From assembly GCA_964440345.1 (NCBI GenBank), contig CAYTSA010000075.1, positions 1 through 19,371 on the forward strand: 19,371 nucleotides of DNA, in the 5' to 3' direction. Each line of letters starts with the position of its first letter. Positions within the stretch are counted from its first letter, which is position 1. A model generated the notes under the pieces. The model saw nothing but the letters and a program-made list of their open reading frames with translations. It did no database searches and was not told the DNA's origin. Of the stretch, positions 14,620 through 19,371 are shown in pieces. Made by a program: the position numbers and the translations under genes. The stretch is from CAYTSA01 sp964440345. GTDB lineage: Bacteria; Desulfobacterota; Desulfovibrionia; Desulfovibrionales; Desulfovibrionaceae.

Positions 14620-15891
14620 TCACTCCATCAGCCCTGGCAACCACGTAGTCAGCGGCGGCCAGTAGGTAATGAGCAGCAGGTTGACCAGCATGGCGATGAG
14701 GAAGGGGATGATCTTGCGGCTCACTGCAACCAGGGGGGCTTTTGCCAGGCTGGAGGAAACAATAAGGCATATTCCCAGCGGCGGCGTGAGCATGCCGATG
14801 GCCAGGTTCACCACCACCACCGCGCCCAGCTGCACTTCACTCATTCCCAAAGCCGGCAGCAGCGGCAGCAGCAGCGGCACAAAGAGAATGAGCGCGGCTG
14901 TTGTCTCCACCACCGCGCCGGCCAGCAGCAGCATGCCGTTGATTATGAGCAGCAACAGAACCTTGTGGCTGGTTGCATGAAGGAGATAACCGGATATGGC
15001 TCCTGGTATATTTTCAATGGTCATGTACCAGGACATGACCGTGGCCGCGGAAATGATGAACATGACCCCGGCAGAGACTACTGCTCCTTGTACGCAGATG
15101 CGCGGCAGGTCCCGCAGCTTGAGCTTGCGGTACACGAAAAAACCGGCGAATAGCCCGTAGAACACCGCTACTGCCGCAGACTCCGTGGCCGTAAACACTC
15201 CGCCCAGAATGCCGCCCAGAATCATCGCGGGCGCGGCCAGGGCAAAAAAGGCCTCCTTTGTCCGCCGCAGCGCCAGCCTGCCGTCAAACTCGCCCCAGCG
15301 AACCTTTTCACCGGAAATAACCGCCGCCGTTACGATGAGGCTAAACCCCATGAGCAGCCCGGGCAACACGCCTGCGGCAAAAAGCTTGCCTATGGACGCG
15401 CCGGTTAGAAACCCAAATATAATCATAGGGATGGATGGCGGGATGATCACTCCGATGGAGCCCGCCGCGGCCTGCACCGCCCCAGCCGTCGCCTTGTCGT
15501 ACCCGCCGCGGATCATGGCCGGGATGAGTATGCCGCCCACTGCAGCCGTGTCCGCCGCCGCGGAGCCGGAAATGCCCGCAAAAAACATAGCCGCCACGAT
15601 GGTCACCGCGGCCAGCCCTGCAGGCAACCAGCCCACCAACGCCTGAGCAAGGGCTACCAGCCGCTCTGAAACCCCGCCCTCCTCCATCAGCAACCCGGCG
15701 ATCATAAACAACGGAACAGCCATGAGCGGAAAAGAGTCCGCCCCGCCGTACATCCGCTGCACCACCAGCATAAGACTGAAGTCGCCCTGCAGCCACAAGG
15801 CAAAGGACGCTGCAGCGCCCACGGCCACGGCTATGGGCGCGTTGAGCGCAAACAGAAGAAGAAGGAGAACCACCGCCAGAAGCGAGATCAC
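14620..15891 (-). CDS. dctM: TRAP transporter large permease (DctM type)
   Basis: A 423-residue membrane protein with about 11-12 hydrophobic helices, the large subunit of a tripartite ATP-independent periplasmic transporter driven by a sodium or proton gradient. Seen: DSFPLMAVPLFMIAG (52-66), FFAGISGSAAADTAAVGGIL (103-122), GVIIPPSIPMIIFG (147-160) and TATESAAVAVFYG, all family signatures. The open frame runs 67 codons further upstream, but that stretch overlaps dctQ in another frame. The GTG at 15891 overlaps the dctQ stop (GTGA) and has GGAGGAG just upstream, so it is the start. Last gene of dctP-dctQ-dctM. The substrate cannot be read from the sequence. Confidence 0.93.
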   Translation of the reverse strand: MISLLAVVLLLLLFALNAPIAVAVGAAASFALWLQGDFSLMLVVQRMYGGADSFPLMAVPLFMIAGLLMEEGGVSERLVALAQALVGWLPAGLAAVTIVAAMFFAGISGSAAADTAAVGGILIPAMIRGGYDKATAGAVQAAAGSIGVIIPPSIPMIIFGFLTGASIGKLFAAGVLPGLLMGFSLIVTAAVISGEKVRWGEFDGRLALRRTKEAFFALAAPAMILGGILGGVFTATESAAVAVFYGLFAGFFVYRKLKLRDLPRICVQGAVVSAGVMFIISAATVMSWYMTIENIPGAISGYLLHATSHKVLLLLIINGMLLLAGAVVETTAALILFVPLLLPLLPALGMSEVQLGAVVVVNLAIGMLTPPLGICLIVSSSLAKAPLVAVSRKIIPFLIAMLVNLLLITYWPPLTTWLPGLME

Positions 15892-16394
15892 AATTGCTCC
15901 TCCGTGCTTTGGCCTTCGGACCATAAACCGGCAAGACGCGCCGCGCCGTGCAAAAACATAAGCGCGCCGGAAAGAGGCAATGCGGCAAAGGGAATCTGGG
16001 CGCTTACTCCCAGGGCGGCGGTGGACTGGAACTTGATGAAACCGAAAAAGACCCAGCCATGCCAAGCCATGACGCCAAAAAAGACCATGCATACAGCTGT
16101 AACGAGGACCTCAACGCGGCGCCTCCAGCGAAGCGAAAGCCGCGACGTGAGCACGTCCACGCCCATGTGGGCCTTGCGCTTGTAGGCCACGGCGGCTCCC
16201 ACAAAGGTAAGCCACACCAAGAGCATGCGGCCCAACTCCTCGGACCAGAACAAGGAATTATTTAGCACATAGCGGCAAAACACCTGCAGGCCGATGTCCA
16301 GCACCATAAGACCAGCCAGCAGGGCCAGCAGCCATTCTGAGCCTTTGTTGGCCCAATCGCTCACTGCTGTGAAGAAACGCGCCGCGCCGTGCAT
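15888..16394 (-). CDS. dctQ: TRAP transporter small permease (DctQ type)
   Basis: A 168-residue protein with four hydrophobic helices (about 20-42, 54-72, 94-113 and 130-152), the small membrane subunit of the TRAP transporter. Seen: the family core FCRYVLNNSLFWSEELGRML (39-58), followed by LVWLTFVGAAVAYKRKAHMG. Start ATG 16394 has only a weak Shine-Dalgarno (ACCGGGT), 26 bp after the dctP stop, so coupling to dctP translation is possible. Its stop overlaps the dctM start by four bases. Confidence 0.93.
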   Translation of the reverse strand: MHGAARFFTAVSDWANKGSEWLLALLAGLMVLDIGLQVFCRYVLNNSLFWSEELGRMLLVWLTFVGAAVAYKRKAHMGVDVLTSRLSLRWRRRVEVLVTAVCMVFFGVMAWHGWVFFGFIKFQSTAALGVSAQIPFAALPLSGALMFLHGAARLAGLWSEGQSTEEQL

Positions 16395-16420
16395 ACCCGG
16401 TAGTAACTCGCGTGAAGCCG

Positions 16421-17392
16421 CTATCTGGTGGCCGCCAGGAATTTTTCCAGCAACGCTTTGGTTTCCGAGTCCGCGTACAGCTCGTTGTTTTTCAGAGGCT
16501 CCACCTTGGCCTTGAAAGACGCAAGGTCAGGCTGCGCATCAATCTGCATGCCGGATTTTTCCAGGTTTTCCAAAAACACTGCTACATTGTCCCTATTCCA
16601 TTGCCGCTGGTATACGGCTGCGCCGCGCATGGCGGACATGAGCAACTCCTGGTCTGCGGCGCTCAAGCTATTGAACCAGGCCAGATTTGCTACGTCGATA
16701 TGGGCGGAATACACGTGTCCGGTCAAACTCAGGTATTTCTGCACCTCAAAAAGCGTGTACTTCCAGATGACGGAGAGAGGGTTCTCCTGGCCGTCAATAG
16801 TTCCCTGCTGCAGCTCGGAGTATATGGGCCAGGCCATGGGCGTGGGGTTGGCTCCCAGCAGCCGCCACAGCTCTTTATGCAGCGCAGACTCCATGACGCG
16901 AATCTTCAGCCCGTCAACGTCCTCCACTGCGTGTACAGGCCGCACGTTGTTGGTCAGGTTACGAAATCCGTTTTCAGAAAAATACATGCCTTTGAAGCCG
17001 GCTTTCGCCAGGCTGTCCAGAACTTCCTGGCCCAGAGGACCGTCCAAAATTGCGTCTACCTGATCAAAATTTTTGAAAAGAAAGGGAAACCCTACAACCC
17101 TGACCGTGGGGACAAAAGAATCAAAGGGCCCCAGGGTAATGATGCCCATTTGCACGGCGTTCATTTGGATTTGCTGCAAAATGTCCGTCTCGTTGCCCAG
17201 CGAAGCACTATGGAAAATCTTGACTCTCCACTCGCCGCTGCTTCTTTCTTCCACCAACTCTTTGAATTTTTCAGCTGCGATATACTGCGCAGTCCCAGGC
17301 GTGGTGACAATGCCCAGCTTGACGATGTTTGCTGCGAAAACAGGCGAGGACAAGACTACAATGGATACAACGGCCAGAAGCAACCTGAACAT
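16421..17392 (-). CDS. dctP: TRAP transporter substrate-binding protein (DctP type)
   Basis: A 323-residue periplasmic binding protein. Seen: a signal peptide (1-20, SSPVFA/AN), NIVKLGIVTTPGTAQYIAAE at the mature start, VDGLKIRVMESA (159-170) with R165 at the position that clamps a substrate carboxylate in DctP proteins, GFRNLTNN with R144, and QQGTIDGQENPLSVI (195-209). Start ATG 17392 has AAGGAG seven bases upstream. A carboxylate-bearing ligand is likely from R165; whether it relates to phosphonates is open. First gene of the TRAP operon. In the roughly 200 bp upstream, TTGTCT-17-TAACAC on the minus strand is a weak promoter guess. Confidence 0.92.
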   Translation of the reverse strand: MFRLLLAVVSIVVLSSPVFAANIVKLGIVTTPGTAQYIAAEKFKELVEERSSGEWRVKIFHSASLGNETDILQQIQMNAVQMGIITLGPFDSFVPTVRVVGFPFLFKNFDQVDAILDGPLGQEVLDSLAKAGFKGMYFSENGFRNLTNNVRPVHAVEDVDGLKIRVMESALHKELWRLLGANPTPMAWPIYSELQQGTIDGQENPLSVIWKYTLFEVQKYLSLTGHVYSAHIDVANLAWFNSLSAADQELLMSAMRGAAVYQRQWNRDNVAVFLENLEKSGMQIDAQPDLASFKAKVEPLKNNELYADSETKALLEKFLAATR

Positions 17393-17504
17393 GTGAAGAC
17401 TCCTTGACTGAAGACATGAATATGATGCTCTTGTGTTACGCTAATGGGGCGGGAGAGACAAGGCGATGTCAGGCGGGATATATTCAGGCAGAGGACAAAG
17501 GGAT

Positions 17505-17574
17505 AAAAGGGGAGCCAGGGGACATGCCCCTGGCAAAACTCGTATGCGCCCCTTCGTTGCTCCGAGTCCCCTTT
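17505..17574 (-). terminator. Palindromic terminator-like element after the M23 gene
   Basis: Downstream of the M23 stop on the minus strand: hairpin GCCAGGGG (17514-17521) / CCCCTGGC (17527-17534) with a 5-nt loop, then TCCCCTTTTA on the minus strand. An outer inverted repeat AAAGGGGA (17506-17513) / TCCCCTTT (17567-17574) encloses it. The GC stem plus T-run fits an intrinsic terminator that also separates M23 from the TRAP operon. The nested outer repeat suggests a dispersed repeat as an alternative. The remaining gap to dctP (17393-17504) shows nothing clear. Confidence 0.6.
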
Positions 17575-17590
17575 ACAGCTAAGAAAGATG

Positions 17591-19138
17591 TTACGAACCG
17601 TCGGAATCGGCAGTTTTTTTGTCAACCGCCGCCAGTTCAGACGTTGAAAATCTCGTTTGCAACTCAGCTACATGTTGCGAAAAGGCCGGCATGAGATTTT
17701 TGTCCAAAGATTTCGCCCGCGGATTTTCAATTTTACGCGAATCAATGTAGTTGCCGTTCCTTTTCATGCGAAAATCCAAGTGCGGTCCTGTGGATAAACC
17801 TGAACTGCCCACATAGGCTATGACTTGTCCTTGGTCAATCTTAACGCCTTTGGCGACGCCCTTGGCCCAGCCTTTCAGGTGCATGTAGATAGATTCATAA
17901 TTGCCTGGATGGCGAATCTTTACGTACCGGCCCCCGCCCTTGTCCCAGCCCTTGGCAATGACCACGCCGTTGCCTATCGCCTTAACCGGGGTTCCCATGG
18001 GCGCCGCATAGTCATAGCCCGGATGCGGTCTGTATATTTTCAAAATAGGGTGTAGACGCTTCCAGGTGAAAGAAGAAGAAATGCGGTTAAAAGCCAACGG
18101 CGCCTTGAGAAACGCCTTGCGCAGATTGCGGCCGTCCGCAGTGAAATAACCGTAGCGCTCGTCGGAATCCTTGAAACGAAAACCTTGATATGTGTGGCCC
18201 TGGTTCACAAATTCTGCAGCGGAAATGGCTCCGTAGCCGGAAAATTCGCCTTCCCGGTAGCGTTTTTCAACAATGACTTGGTAGGCGTCGCCTTTGCGCA
18301 GGTCGCGGATAAAATCCACTTCCCAGGCAAAAATGTTGGCAAGCCGTACAGCCAGTTCAGCAGATTCCCCAGCGTCAGTTACCGCCTCAAAGAGGCTGGA
18401 AGTGACAGTGCCGGAGACTGTGTGCTCCACAATGTCGTAAACAATAGGCTCGCACTGGACGGCAAAGCCGTCGTCGCTTTTGGCGACAACCAAGCGCTCT
18501 TCGCTGTCAATTTCATATTCAAACTTGACAAATTCGTCTTCCAGAGTGGTCAAAGCGTACGGTTGCCCGGCCCTGAGCCGCGAAAGAGGATAAACGTCCT
18601 TGCATGCTTGGGCCAAGGCGTGGATTTGTGCCGGGTCAAGATACTTGCCCAAAATTCCAGATGCTGTTTCACCGCTTTTGATAACGCTCGTATTGTACTC
18701 TAGGGCAGGAACCGGGCAATACTCCGGATCGGATATTTCCTGTTTTGCCTTGGCGGCGTCTGCGTCCAGGGCGGGCTGTGGCTGCACCCTGGCCAGGGTC
18801 TGCGGCTGAGATTCAGATATGGCGGCAGTGGCTGTCTCTTCAGAAATATTTTCTAAAATATCAATATATTGTTTTTCAGACTCTTGTTCGGACAAGTGTA
18901 TATTACTGCCTGCGGCAGCTTCTTCTGCATGCGCTGCATTTGCACTACTTGACTGATCTTCAGCTTTTTTAGTTTTGGGAGAGGCAACGGCTTTAAATCC
19001 TGCATCCACGGTTCCTGTGGATTCTTCAAAAGGAAACGAAGCTGCGCCCAAGACACAAATAATAATAAAAGCCCCCAAAGTGAGCAGGCGAGATTTTGGG
19101 GTGCGTTTGCGATACCTATTGTATCTGTGTCGCTTCAC
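17591..19138 (-). CDS. M23 family peptidoglycan endopeptidase, membrane-anchored
   Basis: A 515-residue cell-wall hydrolase that would cut peptide cross-links in the periplasm. Layout: basic N-terminus, one transmembrane helix or uncleaved signal (about 17-33), a low-complexity Ala/Glu/Ser/Gln linker (about 40-140), a LysM-like/OapA-type segment (YNTSVIKSGETASGILGKYL, about 148-167), a Csd3-type middle domain (about 200-345) and the catalytic M23 domain (about 350-470). Catalytic residues: HPGYDYAAPMGTPV (H372, D376), YMHL (H420) and TGPHLDFRMKRNG (H453). The usual HxH is HxD here (D455), so the last zinc ligand or base differs from LytM-type enzymes. Start: GTG 19138 with CAGGAGGCG upstream. 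It stands alone, with a palindromic terminator after it. Confidence 0.92.
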   Translation of the reverse strand: MKRHRYNRYRKRTPKSRLLTLGAFIIICVLGAASFPFEESTGTVDAGFKAVASPKTKKAEDQSSSANAAHAEEAAAGSNIHLSEQESEKQYIDILENISEETATAAISESQPQTLARVQPQPALDADAAKAKQEISDPEYCPVPALEYNTSVIKSGETASGILGKYLDPAQIHALAQACKDVYPLSRLRAGQPYALTTLEDEFVKFEYEIDSEERLVVAKSDDGFAVQCEPIVYDIVEHTVSGTVTSSLFEAVTDAGESAELAVRLANIFAWEVDFIRDLRKGDAYQVIVEKRYREGEFSGYGAISAAEFVNQGHTYQGFRFKDSDERYGYFTADGRNLRKAFLKAPLAFNRISSSFTWKRLHPILKIYRPHPGYDYAAPMGTPVKAIGNGVVIAKGWDKGGGRYVKIRHPGNYESIYMHLKGWAKGVAKGVKIDQGQVIAYVGSSGLSTGPHLDFRMKRNGNYIDSRKIENPRAKSLDKNLMPAFSQHVAELQTRFSTSELAAVDKKTADSDGS

Positions 19139-19371
19139 GAATTGACGCCTCCTGATTTTCGTTGCCTAGACAAAAAATAACAGACAACACGCGAACACTA
19201 TTACACAATTCTCTTTTCAACAGCGCGTCAGAGGAACGTTTTTCGGCACAGAAGCCTCCTGGATTCCGTGCAATAAATGATAGTTAACGCGACTGCAAGA
19301 TTTTGTCTAGATATTATTTAATTATTTTCAAAATTTTCTCTCACCGACTCATTGACAAAGATATGTAACGT
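19139..19371. other. AT-rich upstream region of the M23 gene
   Basis: 233 bp with no gene of normal size. It is much richer in AT than the coding regions, especially 19300-19345. On the minus strand it holds a possible 10-codon leader ORF (19217-19249) behind a perfect AGGAGG (19255-19260). On the plus strand a perfect TTGACA (19352-19357) near the right edge could be the -35 of a promoter whose -10 is outside the window. No convincing minus-strand promoter pair for M23 was found by eye. Confidence 0.5.

Noticed and set aside
15892..16092. 67-codon N-terminal extension of the TRAP large permease
   Set aside because: It overlaps dctQ in another frame, is basic and unlike DctM, and the GTG at 15891 has a strong ribosome site and the usual overlap with the dctQ stop.
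1..19371. CRISPR arrays, tRNA or rRNA genes, transposases, prophage genes
   Set aside because: Looked for regularly spaced repeats, tRNA-like cloverleaf ends and known mobile-element proteins; none were seen in the gaps between genes.

Overview
The window looks like chromosomal DNA of a GC-rich, anaerobic-type proteobacterium. The gene families (2-aminoethylphosphonate ABC transporter, TRAP transporter, UbiB beside a phasin-like coiled-coil protein, Mut7-C protein) and the codon choice fit Desulfovibrio-like Desulfovibrionota best. That placement is inference; there is no rRNA or other marker gene here.

Left part (1-4870): a decayed C-terminal piece of a type I restriction HsdR subunit, a small two-helix membrane protein, then on the minus strand a Mut7-C RNase-like protein, a phasin-like coiled-coil protein and a UbiB/AarF kinase-like protein. 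The last two are one base apart. A Ste24-type M48 protease is divergent from the Mut7-C gene, with only 14 bp between the two starts. The M48 gene and the next operon converge on a spacer holding a roughly 100-nt imperfect palindrome (4949-5049).

Centre (5061-14593): a complete phosphonate uptake and hydrolysis operon on the minus strand, in transcription order phnF-like regulator, phnS (binding protein), phnT (ATPase), phnU2-type fused permease, phnX, a class III PLP enzyme that best fits PbfA, and phnW. PhnW converts 2-aminoethylphosphonate to phosphonoacetaldehyde. The PbfA-like lyase would make the same aldehyde from (R)-1-hydroxy-2-aminoethylphosphonate. PhnX splits it to acetaldehyde and phosphate. 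A phnM gene is divergent from phnF across a 119-bp spacer packed with TTGT(G/C)A repeats and inverted repeats. No other C-P lyase gene is present, so phnM is an orphan within this window.

Right part (14620-19138): a three-gene TRAP transporter on the minus strand (dctP, dctQ, dctM, the last two overlapping at GTGA), of unknown substrate. Beyond it is a long M23 peptidoglycan endopeptidase with an N-terminal anchor, followed on its strand by a palindromic terminator-like element. The AT-rich last 230 bp hold the M23 leader, a possible 10-codon leader ORF, and the start of what may be a plus-strand promoter running out of the window.

No tRNA, rRNA, CRISPR array or intact mobile element was seen. 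No gene-free stretch exceeds 300 bases.
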